32,456 nt of DNA from an uncultured Flavobacteriaceae bacterium (lineage in GTDB: Bacteria; Bacteroidota; Bacteroidia; Flavobacteriales; Flavobacteriaceae), in the NCBI GenBank assembly GCA_947311815.1, contig CAMZMA010000250.1, forward strand, positions 1-32,456, written 5' to 3'. Positions 7,661 to 15,933 of the stretch are shown here, piece after piece. Each line of letters starts with the position of its first letter. Within the stretch, counting starts at the first letter, position 1. The notes beneath the pieces were generated by a model. The model did not search any database. It saw only the letters and a list, made by a program, of their open reading frames with translations, and had not been told where the DNA came from. The translations under genes were made by a program, and so were the position numbers.

Positions 7661-7773
7661 CCTATCATTCCGAACGTAGTGGAGGAATCGCACCTTGAGA
7701 AGAACATCTGAAAGAAAGAAAACTAAAACTCTTAGTAAGATGCGGTTTCTCTCTTTCGTCAAAATGACATTCG
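7661..7773. repeat. Imperfect palindromic intergenic element (REP/MITE-like)
   Basis: The space between the convergent HIT and histidine kinase genes has a left arm starting TCATTCCGAACGTAGTGG (7665) with GAGGAATCGCACC, and a right arm GATGCGGTTTCTCTCTTTCG...AAAATGA ending near 7767. The right arm's reverse complement resembles the left arm with several mismatches. I recognise the arms (TCATTCCGAACG..GAGGAATC / ATGCGGTTTCTC) as a dispersed element seen between genes in flavobacteria. It has no coding capacity. Confidence 0.7.
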
Positions 7774-7791
7774 CTATTATTCTTGAAAAAA

Positions 7792-8943
7792 TTAAGTAAT
7801 TTTATCCAACACTATTTCAAAAGTAGTTCCTTTGCCAATTTCTGAGTTTTTTACGTAAATTTTTCCTTTGTGGTAATCTTCTACAATTCGTTTAGAAAGC
7901 GATAATCCTAAACCCCAACCTCTTTTTTTGGTAGTAAAACCAGGTTTAAAAATCTGTTTTTGTAATGATTTAGGAATCCCTTTCCCTGTATCTGCAATTT
8001 GTATTTTTACTTTTTTATCGGTTTCTGAAATTTTAAAAGTGATAACACCTTTACCTTGCATCGCATCAATAGCATTTTTAATGAGATTTTCTACAACCCA
8101 ACCAAATAATTCTTTGTTGCATTGTGCTTTAATCACATCCTTAGAAGTAGCAAAATGAAACGTAATTTGCTTAGAACTTCTTGAGGCTAAATAATCGAAA
8201 GCAGTTTTAGAAATGGTAACAATATTTTGAGGTTTTAATTCGGGTACAGAACCAATTTTAGAAAATCGGTCGGCAATCGTATTTAATCGATGTACATCTT
8301 TTTCAATTTCATCAACATATTTATCATCTACTTTTTCTAGTTTTAAAATAGCAATCCACCCCAATAAAGAAGACAATGGCGTACCTATTTGATGTGCCGT
8401 TTCTTTTGCCATTCCTGTCCATAATTTATTTTGTTCGGCAATTTTATTTGAGGTAAACACCATGTAAATTACCGTTAAAAACAACACGAGAATTAAAACC
8501 AAAGCTAACGGATAATAGGTAAGTTTATTCAATAATTCTGAATTACTATAATACACATATTGCGTAATGCCAGCATATTTAATTACCACAGGGTTGTTTT
8601 CTTGTTGCATTTTTAGCAATTCTTTTTTCAAAAACGCAGGTTTCTTTACTTTTATGCTATCTAAATGATATGAATCTATAATTCCGCCCTTTTCATCAAC
8701 CAAAATCATGGGAATATTATGCGTGTTTTCTAGCACTTTTAAAGGTAGTTTAGTACTCGCATTTAAATCGGTATTTGTGGCTAATTCTTCCATAGCAGCA
8801 GCATATACTTCCATTTTTGCACGCTCTTCTTGTTTAAATTTTTGAAAGAAAACATAGGTGTTCCAAAGAATTAAAGAGACAATTACAAACGAAACTAAAA
8901 AAGCAATTCGCTTGATCCACAAAGTATTTTTAAAAAAAGTCAT
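7792..8943 (-). CDS. Membrane sensor histidine kinase
   Basis: A 383-residue two-helix sensor kinase. TM1 is at about 11-33, an extracytoplasmic region of about 110 residues follows, and TM2 is at about 144-164. The dimerisation/phosphoacceptor region contains AKETAHQIGTPLSSLLGW with His184 as phosphoacceptor. The ATPase domain has the N box ENLIKNAIDAM (Asn290 region), G1 box DTGKGIP (318-324), F box FKPGFTTKKRG and G2 box GLGLSLSKRI. No HAMP or receiver domain is evident and no response regulator gene is adjacent, so it is an orphan kinase with unknown signal. A TATATTTG element ends only 5 bases from the ATG, hinting at a leaderless transcript or a later true start. Confidence 0.93.
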   Translation of the reverse strand: MTFFKNTLWIKRIAFLVSFVIVSLILWNTYVFFQKFKQEERAKMEVYAAAMEELATNTDLNASTKLPLKVLENTHNIPMILVDEKGGIIDSYHLDSIKVKKPAFLKKELLKMQQENNPVVIKYAGITQYVYYSNSELLNKLTYYPLALVLILVLFLTVIYMVFTSNKIAEQNKLWTGMAKETAHQIGTPLSSLLGWIAILKLEKVDDKYVDEIEKDVHRLNTIADRFSKIGSVPELKPQNIVTISKTAFDYLASRSSKQITFHFATSKDVIKAQCNKELFGWVVENLIKNAIDAMQGKGVITFKISETDKKVKIQIADTGKGIPKSLQKQIFKPGFTTKKRGWGLGLSLSKRIVEDYHKGKIYVKNSEIGKGTTFEIVLDKIT

Positions 8944-9013
8944 TGGTCAAATATAAACTATATAACTTATTCTTTAAAATGATAGTATATTTACACACCT
9001 AAATTTCACAAAA

Positions 9014-9874
9014 ATGTTGTCTATCAATCCAAAAGAGATTTCTACTGCCAAATTACACGGTTATTTATTGAGTGCTGTTGCACCTAGACCTATTGCTTTT
9101 GCTAGTACTATGGATAAAAACGGAAATCCAAATTTATCACCATTTAGCTTTTTTAATGTGTTTAGTGCGAATCCGCCAATACTCATCTTTTCTCCTGCTC
9201 GAAGAGTAAAAAACAACACCACAAAACACACTTTAGAGAATGCTTTGGCAACCAAAGAAGTGGTCATTAATGTAGTTTCTTACAATATGGTACAACAAAT
9301 GTCTTTAAGCAGTACAGAGTATGGTTTGGGTGTAAATGAGTTTGAAAAAGCAGGTTTTACAATGCTTCCTTCGGATGAAGTGCAGCCGTTTAGAGTAGCC
9401 GAATCTCCTGTGCAAATAGAATGTAAAATCAACGAAATTATTTCTTTAGGCGATGAAGGCGGTGCAGGAAATTTAATTATTTGCGAAGTAGTGAAAATGC
9501 ATATTGATGAAGCTGTTTTAGATAAAAACGGCGCTATTGACAACCATAAAATTGATTTGGTTGCCAGAGCAGGCGGTAGTTTTTACACCCGTGCTAAAGA
9601 AGGTTTTTTTGAGATTCCGAAACCGATTTCTACCTTAGGTATTGGCGTTGATATGATTCCGTCAGCAATAAGAAATAGTACTATTTTATCGGGTAATAAT
9701 TTAGGAATGTTGGGTAATGTAGCGCAAATTCCCACGAAAGACGATGTTAATAACTTTGCAAAAGAGAATCCGCAATTTATTGGGATAGAAATTATAAAAA
9801 AACATACATTTGCACAAGAGTTTTTAAAAAATAATGATGTAAAAAGCGCTTGGAAAGTGCTTTTAATTAAATAG
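9014..9874 (+). CDS. Flavin reductase family protein (FMN-binding split barrel)
   Basis: A 286-residue cytoplasmic protein of the flavin reductase-like, FMN-binding split-barrel family. The N-terminal half has the expected APRPIAFASTMDKNGNPNLSPFSFFNVFSANPP segment (positions about 23-55), which forms the flavin site, followed by PARRVKNNTTKHT and VEAGFTMLPS-like strands. It is longer than the minimal 160-200 residue domain, with an extra C-terminal part of about 80 residues typical of flavobacterial members. The substrate is unknown; reduction of free flavin or binding of FMN is likely. The next gene (DUF3127) starts 10 bases later, so they are probably co-transcribed. Confidence 0.9.
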   Translation: MLSINPKEISTAKLHGYLLSAVAPRPIAFASTMDKNGNPNLSPFSFFNVFSANPPILIFSPARRVKNNTTKHTLENALATKEVVINVVSYNMVQQMSLSSTEYGLGVNEFEKAGFTMLPSDEVQPFRVAESPVQIECKINEIISLGDEGGAGNLIICEVVKMHIDEAVLDKNGAIDNHKIDLVARAGGSFYTRAKEGFFEIPKPISTLGIGVDMIPSAIRNSTILSGNNLGMLGNVAQIPTKDDVNNFAKENPQFIGIEIIKKHTFAQEFLKNNDVKSAWKVLLIK

Positions 9875-9884
9875 TTACAAGAAT

Positions 9885-10250
9885 ATGGAAGTTATTGGTA
9901 AAATTAAATTAATTAACGAAGCACAAACTTTTGGAAACAACGGTTTTAGAAAAAGAGAAATGGTAGTAACTACCGATGAGCAGTATCCACAAATGATTAT
10001 GATTGAATTTGTGCAAGATAAATGCGATTTATTAAACAGCTACCAAGTTGGGCAAGATGTAAAAGTTTCTATCAATTTACGTGGTAGAGAATGGATCAAC
10101 CCAGAAGGAGTTGCTAAGTATTTTAACTCGGTACAAGGTTGGAGAATTGAGAGTTTAGCACAAGCTGCACCTGCAAATGTACCTCCTGTAGAAAATTTAG
10201 CTCCAGCGCCAGATTTAACTTCAAACGAACCAGACGATTTGCCTTTTTAA
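9885..10250 (+). CDS. DUF3127 domain-containing protein
   Basis: A 121-residue cytoplasmic protein of the Bacteroidota family DUF3127. It begins MEVIGKIKLINEAQTFGNNGFRKREMVVTT and includes QVGQDVKVSINLRGREW near residues 55-71, an OB-fold-like strand pattern. The last 30 residues are a Pro/Ala-rich linker ending in an acidic SNEPDDLPF tail. That tail resembles the acidic C-terminal tip of single-stranded-DNA-binding proteins (DDxPF), so a link to SSB-type DNA metabolism can be suggested; no function is established from the sequence. A terminator follows. Confidence 0.85.
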   Translation: MEVIGKIKLINEAQTFGNNGFRKREMVVTTDEQYPQMIMIEFVQDKCDLLNSYQVGQDVKVSINLRGREWINPEGVAKYFNSVQGWRIESLAQAAPANVPPVENLAPAPDLTSNEPDDLPF

Positions 10251-10277
10251 ATGGTCTTTTTTAGCTATAAATTACTT

Positions 10278-10305
10278 AGAGCCTGCAAATTGCAGGCTCT
10301 TTTTT
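10278..10305 (+). terminator. Intrinsic terminator after the DUF3127 gene
   Basis: A perfect 10-bp stem AGAGCCTGCA (10278-10287) with TGCAGGCTCT (10291-10300), loop AAT, followed by a T-run to 10305. Confidence 0.93.
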
Positions 10306-10367
10306 GTTTGCTATTAATTACTACCAAGCGCTTTAATTACCAAAACAATCTCAAAACTAAAAACGTA

Positions 10368-11213
10368 CTACTCTACTTTTTGTTCTAACAACTCAAAAAA
10401 TTGTTTTAATCTTGGTAAAATAATAATTTTTGTACGTCTATTCTTAGCTTTATTCGCAGGTGTATCATTGGCTACTAACGGAATATATTGGCTACGTCCT
10501 GCAGCAATTAAACGTTGTGGTGCAACACCAAATTTGTATTGTAATATTCTAGTAATTGAAGTTGCTCTTTTGGTAGACAAATCCCAATTGTCTTGAATGC
10601 ATTCGGTTTTTATTGGCGATGAATCTGTGTGACCTTCAATCATCACATCCATATTTTTTTGCCCTTTTATAACCGTTGCTACTTTTTCTAACACTTTATA
10701 TGCTTTATCCGTAATCGCATAACTACCAGGTTTGAATAATAATTTATCAGAAATAGAAATGAAAACTACCGTTTTTTCTACGTTAATCTCAATATCTTCA
10801 TCATCAATACCCTCTTTCAATTCTTTCTTTAAATGAAAAGCAACCACTAAATTTAACGAATCTTTTTTGGTAGCTGCAGCTCTAATTCGGTTGATATATG
10901 CATCTTTTTTACTCAACTGAATCAATGTTTCTTTAATGTTTGCATTCGCTCCTTGCGTTAAAACCGTTAAATTATCTACGTATTCTAAGGTTCTTTTTTT
11001 GTCTGCTTTTAATTCGGTTACTTTCGTTTCTAACGTAGAGGCATTACTTTTATATTTTTCTTTTTCAATCAAACATTTGGTTAAATTATCTTTAACAGCA
11101 AGTAATTGCTCTTTCGTTTTTTCGTGATTTACTTGTAATGCTGCATATTCTTTTTTAGAAACACAAGAACTTGCTACGAAAACAAATGACAAGAGGAATA
11201 AAAATTTTTTCAT
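10368..11213 (-). CDS. OmpA family lipoprotein
   Basis: A 281-residue outer-membrane-associated lipoprotein (lipobox ASSC with Cys17). Residues about 25-105 are a charged, coiled-coil-prone stalk (ALQVNHEKTKEQLLAVKD onward). The C-terminal OmpA domain, about 145-265, binds peptidoglycan: IEGHTDSSPI, NWDLSTKRATSITRIL, RLIAAGRSQYIPLV and KAKNRRTKIIILP are the recognised elements, with the Asp and Arg that contact diaminopimelate in known structures. It likely ties the outer membrane to the wall. A TATTTTTG -7 element lies at 11246-11253. Confidence 0.93.
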   Translation of the reverse strand: MKKFLFLLSFVFVASSCVSKKEYAALQVNHEKTKEQLLAVKDNLTKCLIEKEKYKSNASTLETKVTELKADKKRTLEYVDNLTVLTQGANANIKETLIQLSKKDAYINRIRAAATKKDSLNLVVAFHLKKELKEGIDDEDIEINVEKTVVFISISDKLLFKPGSYAITDKAYKVLEKVATVIKGQKNMDVMIEGHTDSSPIKTECIQDNWDLSTKRATSITRILQYKFGVAPQRLIAAGRSQYIPLVANDTPANKAKNRRTKIIILPRLKQFFELLEQKVE

Positions 11214-11245
11214 TTTTTTTTGATAATTAAATTACAGATATTTTA

Positions 11246-11253
11246 CAAAAATA
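11246..11253 (-). promoter_or_regulatory. Predicted -7 element for the OmpA-like gene
   Basis: Reads TATTTTTG on the minus strand, an exact TAnnTTTG match, about 33 bases before the start codon. No clear -33 TTG. Confidence 0.35.
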
Positions 11254-11320
11254 ATAAAATGATAATAGAAAAATAGATATTCATAATTTTTTATGAAGAC
11301 TTTATGACAAATTTATATAG

Positions 11321-11328
11321 TACCTTTG
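11321..11328 (+). promoter_or_regulatory. Predicted apbE -7 promoter element
   Basis: TACCTTTG matches TAnnTTTG. It overlaps an upstream in-frame ATG at 11326, so transcription should begin after that codon; this supports the later start at 11350. Confidence 0.45.
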
Positions 11329-11349
11329 TTGATAATTCCTATTTATCGT

Positions 11350-12333
11350 ATGAAAAAGCCTTTTTTATTGATGCTTTTGATGAGTTTCATACTCATTTTA
11401 TCTTGCAAGAATGAAGAAAAACCTGCAATCACCAAATTAACAGGAAACATTTTTGGCACCACCTATCATATTACTTATTTGAGTAACAAAAATTACCAAC
11501 AGCAAATAGATAGTTTGTTCTTTTTGGTGAATAAATCGCTTTCTACATACATTCCAACTTCCGATATTTCAAAGATAAACAAAGGCGACACAACGATTGT
11601 TATAGATGCTTATTTTAAAGAAGTATTTGCAAAATCGAAACGTATTTTTAAAGAAACCGATGGTTTTTTTGACCCAACAGTGGGTAATTTGGTAAATGCT
11701 TGGGGATTTGGCCCTAAAAAAGAACAGCATGATTTAGACAGTACCGAAGTCCAAAAACAACTACAATTTGTAGGCTTCGAAATGGTTTCTATTGATAAAA
11801 ATCAAATCCTAAAAAAGAAATATTCTGAGATTTACTTAGATTTTAATGCCAATGCAAAAGGCTACGGAATTGATATTATCGGACGGTTTTTAGAAAGTAA
11901 AAACGTTACAAATTATTTGATAGAAGTGGGCGGAGAAATTAGAACCAAAGGTAAAAACCCGAAACAAAAACCATGGAAAATCGCCATCGAAAAACCCAAT
12001 ACAGACGGCACACAATCGTATCAAGAAATTATTGAATTAACAAACAAAGCGATGGCAACATCGGGTAATTACCGTAAATTTAGAGTCACCAAATCAGGTA
12101 AAAAAGTGGTGCATACCATCAATCCAAAAACAGGTTTTGCTACCGAAAGTAATTTATTAAGCGCTTCAGTAATTGCCCCTTTAGATTGTGCCGATGTAGA
12201 TGCATACGCTACCGCTTTTATGGCAATGGGACTTAAAAAAACCATCGCATTTTTAAAAAATCATCCTGAATTGAGAGTTATTTTAATTTTTGAGGATGAA
12301 ACACAACAACTTCAAATAAAAGAGATTCATTAA
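11350..12333 (+). CDS. apbE: FAD:protein FMN transferase ApbE
   Basis: ApbE flavin transferase, 327 residues from the chosen start, an exported lipoprotein (Cys19 in LILSCKNE). It covalently attaches FMN from FAD to a Thr/Ser in exported subunits such as those of Na+-NQR or Rnf complexes. Visible family blocks are GNIFGTTYHITY, KTVFDPTVG-like DPTVGNLVNAWGFGP, DFNANAKGYGIDII, IEVGGEIRTKG, MATSGNYRKF, VVHTINPKTGF and DCADVDAYATAFMAMG; the Gly-Gly-Glu and the Asp/Thr of the DAYATA block line the flavin/Mg site. An in-frame ATG at 11326 would add MLIIPIYR but overlaps the -7 element. No target gene is adjacent. Confidence 0.95.
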   Translation: MKKPFLLMLLMSFILILSCKNEEKPAITKLTGNIFGTTYHITYLSNKNYQQQIDSLFFLVNKSLSTYIPTSDISKINKGDTTIVIDAYFKEVFAKSKRIFKETDGFFDPTVGNLVNAWGFGPKKEQHDLDSTEVQKQLQFVGFEMVSIDKNQILKKKYSEIYLDFNANAKGYGIDIIGRFLESKNVTNYLIEVGGEIRTKGKNPKQKPWKIAIEKPNTDGTQSYQEIIELTNKAMATSGNYRKFRVTKSGKKVVHTINPKTGFATESNLLSASVIAPLDCADVDAYATAFMAMGLKKTIAFLKNHPELRVILIFEDETQQLQIKEIH

Positions 12334-12389
12334 TTTTAGGTGTTTTTAGAAGTTGAAACATCATATTCAGAAGATTATTATTTGCTTAA

Positions 12390-12438
12390 AATACCCACAA
12401 TTAGGTATTGTTTCAATTAGTTATTGCCAATATCTTTA
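12390..12438 (+). promoter_or_regulatory. Candidate promoter with operator-like inverted repeat
   Basis: TTG (12408-12410) is followed after 20 bases by TATCTTTA (12431-12438), one base off TAnnTTTG and at a valid spacing. The inverted repeat AATACC (12390-12395) / GGTATT (12404-12409), spacer 8, overlaps the -33 element and could be a regulator site. Confidence 0.4.
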
Positions 12439-12471
12439 TATTTTATTAAATTAGCAAGAAATTAATCTTAA

Positions 12472-12479
12472 GGGGAGGG
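12472..12479 (+). promoter_or_regulatory. Strong Shine-Dalgarno site
   Basis: GGGGAGGG lies 7 bases before the ATG at 12487. Bacteroidota genes usually lack such sites because the anti-Shine-Dalgarno end of their 16S rRNA is sequestered, so this one stands out from its neighbours, which have A-rich leaders. Confidence 0.65.
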
Positions 12480-12486
12480 ATTCAGC

Positions 12487-13797
12487 ATGAAAAAAACACT
12501 ACTGATACTGTTTTGTATCATCAATTCAACATTATTTTACGCACAATCAAATGATGACATTGCAAAAGTTTATTTTAAAAGAGCCAAAGAAAAATTATTT
12601 ACAGAAATAAATCCGAAAAAAGCCTTGGCGCAATTTAATAAAGCCTTAAAATATAAAGATTCCATCACCAATTATAAAAATGCTTGGTTAGGCACTCACA
12701 TTTATTATGAACTTGGTAAGTTAAATGATGCACATAAATATGCCAAACAATATTTTTTATTAGCTAAAAACAAAAACTCTGAAGAATACAATACTTTTTT
12801 AGAATTGTACATCACTATTAAAGAAGAAATTGAAGAAAAACAAGTCGAAGAAAAAAGATTAGAAGAGGAACGCATAAGAAAAGAACTAGAATTAAAAAAG
12901 ATAGACTCTTTAAAAACAGTTTGGCATAAAAAATCGGAAGCTTTAAGTATAAATGCTGACAGTATTTATCAATTTAATAAAAAAAATATTGCCGTATTTG
13001 AAAAAAGCGGCAACTTTGGTATTATAGACGATAAAGGACTTGTTCTTATTAAAGCAGATGAAAATAACAAAGCCGTAAAAAGCTTTGACGGATTTATTCT
13101 ATTGCTAAATAAAAAAGAAAAACCAACAAAAATTTTATGCTATAATACCAGTACAAAAAACAGTTTTTCTTTACCTGCTGTTTCCGATTTTAATCCGCTA
13201 TCTACTCATTACGGTAAAGTAATGCTACCTAGAGGAAACGGGCGTTTAGTTACCTACCCTAACAATTCTTTAAAAGCATTGGTTTATGATTTAAATGAAA
13301 GAAAATTTGTAAACATTTCTAATTTAAAAGATTTATTTAAAATTTTGAAAAAAGCAGATAAAATTGACAAATTCAATAAAAACGGGCAAGTAAAATTACA
13401 TAAAAAATGGTATGAATTTGGTGGCCATATTGGCGGAGGAGTTCATCCGCTATACAATGAAGATTATACTATTTACGGATATTTATGCTCTATTGATGGT
13501 ACTGTTTTAAAATCAACTGATTTTGCCAATTTAGGTTATTTTTATAATGAAAAACTACAAGCTATAAAAAATGGAGAAACAATTTGGCTTAACCAAAACG
13601 GTTCTTCTGTTGATGCCCCTAAAGATGAAAGCGGTATTTATACAGGAGATTCTAAAATTAGAAAATTAGAAAATGGTAATTATCAAATTCAGCAAAATGG
13701 AGTAATTATTTTAGGCGATAAAAAGCTAGTAAAAATGGCTGATTTTTTAAGACAAAACAGTACGCCAAAAGCCCCCGAAACAAGTAAAAAAGAATAG
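12487..13797 (+). CDS. Secreted TPR/coiled-coil protein of unknown function
   Basis: A 436-residue protein that I cannot assign to a named family. Residues 1-19 are a signal peptide (cleavage near FYAQ). Residues about 23-100 look like two to three TPR-type helical pairs (KVYFKRAKEKLF, KALAQFNKALKY, YELGKLNDAHKYAKQYF). Residues about 107-145 form a highly charged coiled coil rich in Glu/Lys (EEIEEKQVEEKRLEEERIRK). The C-terminal 280 residues are beta-rich with short YGY/WFG-like and FEKSGNFGIIDDKGLVLI stretches that recall WG (KWG) repeats. It has its own promoter-like region and an exceptional Shine-Dalgarno site. Its TAG stop directly abuts the stop of the convergent methyltransferase gene. 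Confidence 0.8.
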   Translation: MKKTLLILFCIINSTLFYAQSNDDIAKVYFKRAKEKLFTEINPKKALAQFNKALKYKDSITNYKNAWLGTHIYYELGKLNDAHKYAKQYFLLAKNKNSEEYNTFLELYITIKEEIEEKQVEEKRLEEERIRKELELKKIDSLKTVWHKKSEALSINADSIYQFNKKNIAVFEKSGNFGIIDDKGLVLIKADENNKAVKSFDGFILLLNKKEKPTKILCYNTSTKNSFSLPAVSDFNPLSTHYGKVMLPRGNGRLVTYPNNSLKALVYDLNERKFVNISNLKDLFKILKKADKIDKFNKNGQVKLHKKWYEFGGHIGGGVHPLYNEDYTIYGYLCSIDGTVLKSTDFANLGYFYNEKLQAIKNGETIWLNQNGSSVDAPKDESGIYTGDSKIRKLENGNYQIQQNGVIILGDKKLVKMADFLRQNSTPKAPETSKKE

Positions 13798-14568
13798 TTA
13801 TTCTTTATAACATACAGGAAGAATTTCTCCTTTCATTAAACAATATCGCTCTAGGATTTCTGGGGCGATTTTTTTTGTATAATCTACTTCATCAACCGTA
13901 AAACCTATTGAGCGAAGTTTATCAAAATAATCACGTCCGTAAACACGTACATGATCATATTGCCCAAATATTTTAGCGCGTTCTTTTTTATCGATAATAG
14001 TGTCATCTTCAAACGTTTTTTCTCTACTGAGATCTTGCGGAACTTGAAAAATTCCCATTCCACCAGATTTTAAAACCCGATACAATTCTTGCATTGCTTT
14101 GGTATCATCTACAATATGTTCTAAGACATGATTGCAAAAAACCACATCAAAAGTAGCATCGTCAAAAGGTAAATTGCAAATATCTGCTTTTACATCTGCA
14201 ATCGGCGAGTATAAATCTGCCGTAGTATAGTCTAAGTTTTTTTGTTTTCTAAAAATCGATAAAAAACATTGTTCTGGCGCCATATGTAGCACCTTTTTTT
14301 GAACGGTAAAAAAATCGGTTTCTTCTTGTAAAAAAAGCCACATCAATCGATGTCTTTCTAATGATAAAGTACTTGGTGAGAGTGCGTTTTCTCGTTGATT
14401 TTCATATCCGTAAGGCAATAACTTTCTGAAACTTTTTCCGTCAATTGGATCTGTAAATTTATCGCCTTTTAAATAAAAGGATAAAATAGGGCGCACTAAA
14501 TAACTCGCCTTGATTAAAAAAGGCCTGGGAATAGTGTTTAATAAGACACGAATTACACTAATTTTCAC
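13798..14568 (-). CDS. Class I SAM-dependent methyltransferase
   Basis: A 256-residue methyltransferase of the Methyltransf_11/25 type. The SAM fold is visible from motif I VLHMAPEQC (93-101), through ADICNLPFDDATFDVVFCNHVLEHI (128-152), to ELYRVLKSGGMGIFQVP (161-177). Motif I departs from the usual GxGxG (MAPE instead), a form common in flavobacterial relatives. A hydrophobic N-terminal stretch (5-30) may hold it near the membrane. The substrate is unknown. It lies 12 bases after the GxxExxY gene and downstream of map on the same strand, so the three are probably one operon. Its TAA stop abuts the stop of the convergent gene with no spacer. Confidence 0.88.
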   Translation of the reverse strand: MKISVIRVLLNTIPRPFLIKASYLVRPILSFYLKGDKFTDPIDGKSFRKLLPYGYENQRENALSPSTLSLERHRLMWLFLQEETDFFTVQKKVLHMAPEQCFLSIFRKQKNLDYTTADLYSPIADVKADICNLPFDDATFDVVFCNHVLEHIVDDTKAMQELYRVLKSGGMGIFQVPQDLSREKTFEDDTIIDKKERAKIFGQYDHVRVYGRDYFDKLRSIGFTVDEVDYTKKIAPEILERYCLMKGEILPVCYKE

Positions 14569-14580
14569 AAAATTACTTTT

Positions 14581-14955
14581 TTATAATACTACACGTTTAT
14601 ACGATAAACTATCTTCTCCAAAATTAACCAATAAGCCTAAATGTAATTTAGATGCTGCTAAATAATTTAAGGTTTGTTTTACATGACTACTGGTCAATGA
14701 TTCAATTGCTTTTATCTCTAATATAATTTTTTGATTAATTAGAAAATCTGCAATATAATAATGAGGTAACTTTACATTTTTATAAGTGATATTAAACATT
14801 ACTTCTCTTTCGTATGAAAGTTGTTGTTTTTTTAATTCAATTTCTAATGCATCACCATAAACAATTTCAGCAAACCCTTTTCCTAATTCTTTATGAACTT
14901 CCATACAAGCACCAATAATTTTATAAGAAGTTTCTTTAAATAGCAATTTACTCAT
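14581..14955 (-). CDS. GxxExxY family protein (PD-(D/E)XK nuclease-like)
   Basis: A 124-residue protein of the GxxExxY family. The signature is GFAEIVY at residues 27-33. The nuclease-like core follows: YIADFLINQKIILEIKA, with Asp70, Glu80 and Lys82 making a D-(X)9-E-x-K motif, which is the PD-(D/E)XK catalytic pattern. No activity is established for the family to my knowledge; the intact motif makes a nuclease plausible. It is inserted between map and the methyltransferase, transcribed in the same direction, 68 bases after map and 12 before the methyltransferase. Confidence 0.88.
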   Translation of the reverse strand: MSKLLFKETSYKIIGACMEVHKELGKGFAEIVYGDALEIELKKQQLSYEREVMFNITYKNVKLPHYYIADFLINQKIILEIKAIESLTSSHVKQTLNYLAASKLHLGLLVNFGEDSLSYKRVVL

Positions 14956-15023
14956 ATAACTAAAAATTATTCTTTTACTAAACTAAAGATTTAAGCAAGT
15001 ATATTTTTATAAAATTCGTGAAA

Positions 15024-15830
15024 TTAGTATCTAAACTCATCCTCTTCATCACTCTCAATACCCAATGCTTCATACACATATTTAAAGGTAGATAGTAATT
15101 CTGGTTTGCCGTTTACAATTGCTACATCGTGCTCAAAGTGTGCACTTGGTTTGCCATCTTTTGTTAAAATTGTCCAACCATCAGAGAGTTGATTAATTCT
15201 ATGCGTTCCTAAATTTATCATGGGTTCAATAGCAACAACCATACCTTCTATAAACTTTTTACCTCGTCCTTTTCTGCCGTAATTTGGCATTTCAGGATCT
15301 TCGTGCATTTCTCTTCCTAAACCATGACCTACTAACTCTCTAACAACTCCGTATCCTCTTTTTTCGGTATAATTCTGAATAGCAAAACCTACATCGCCTA
15401 CTCTATTTCCTGCTCTAAATTGACGAATTCCTTCGTACAAACTTTCTTTGGTTACTTGCAATAATTTTTTAGTTTCTTCGGCAACTTCGCCTACTTCAAA
15501 AGTGTATGCATGATCGCCGTAAAATCCGTTTTTAATAGCGCCACAATCAATAGAAATAATATCGCCTTCAACCAATGGTTTTTTGTTAGGAATACCATGT
15601 ACTACTTGTGCATTCGGACTCATACAAAGTGTATTCGGAAAATCATACAATCCTAAAAAACCAGGAATTGCATCTTGAGAACGAATAAATTCTTCTGCCA
15701 ATGTATCTAAATAAAGTGTCGTTACCCCAGGTTTTACCTCTTTGGCAAGCATTCCTAAAGTTTTAGAAACTACCAAAGCACTTTCTCTCATTAACTCAAT
15801 TTCTTCTCTTGTTTTTACTTTAATCATCAT
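15024..15830 (-). CDS. map: Type I methionine aminopeptidase
   Basis: MetAP removes the initiator methionine from nascent proteins in the cytoplasm. The 268-residue sequence keeps the five metal ligands by motif: Asp95 and Asp106 (ISIDCGAIKNGFYGDH), His169 (VGHGLG), Glu202 (AIEPM) and Glu233 (HFEHD), plus substrate-contacting His79 (VVHGIPN). It is a little longer than the 250-260 residue norm because of an acidic C-terminus (GIESDEEDEFRY). Two ATG codons are adjacent (MMIKVK); the second may be used. A good -7 element, TATCTTTG, lies 16 bases upstream. Confidence 0.96.
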   Translation of the reverse strand: MMIKVKTREEIELMRESALVVSKTLGMLAKEVKPGVTTLYLDTLAEEFIRSQDAIPGFLGLYDFPNTLCMSPNAQVVHGIPNKKPLVEGDIISIDCGAIKNGFYGDHAYTFEVGEVAEETKKLLQVTKESLYEGIRQFRAGNRVGDVGFAIQNYTEKRGYGVVRELVGHGLGREMHEDPEMPNYGRKGRGKKFIEGMVVAIEPMINLGTHRINQLSDGWTILTKDGKPSAHFEHDVAIVNGKPELLSTFKYVYEALGIESDEEDEFRY

Positions 15831-15845
15831 TCATAAATTATAGCG

Positions 15846-15853
15846 CAAAGATA
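15846..15853 (-). promoter_or_regulatory. Predicted map -7 promoter element
   Basis: Reads TATCTTTG on the minus strand, an exact TAnnTTTG match with the common trailing GC. It predicts a very short leader before the map start at 15830. Confidence 0.45.
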
Positions 15854-15933
15854 CTGTATTTTATAGAAAATTATACACTAATAAACCTTTTGAAAATATG
15901 ATTTTTGACAGGTTTTAAGCTAATAATCCATTG

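Noticed and set aside
15905..15910. TTGACA as a sigma-70 -35 box for the CoA-transferase gene
   Set aside because: Bacteroidota promoters use TTG/TAnnTTTG; the spacing of 26 bases to the -7 element is too long, so it is probably chance.
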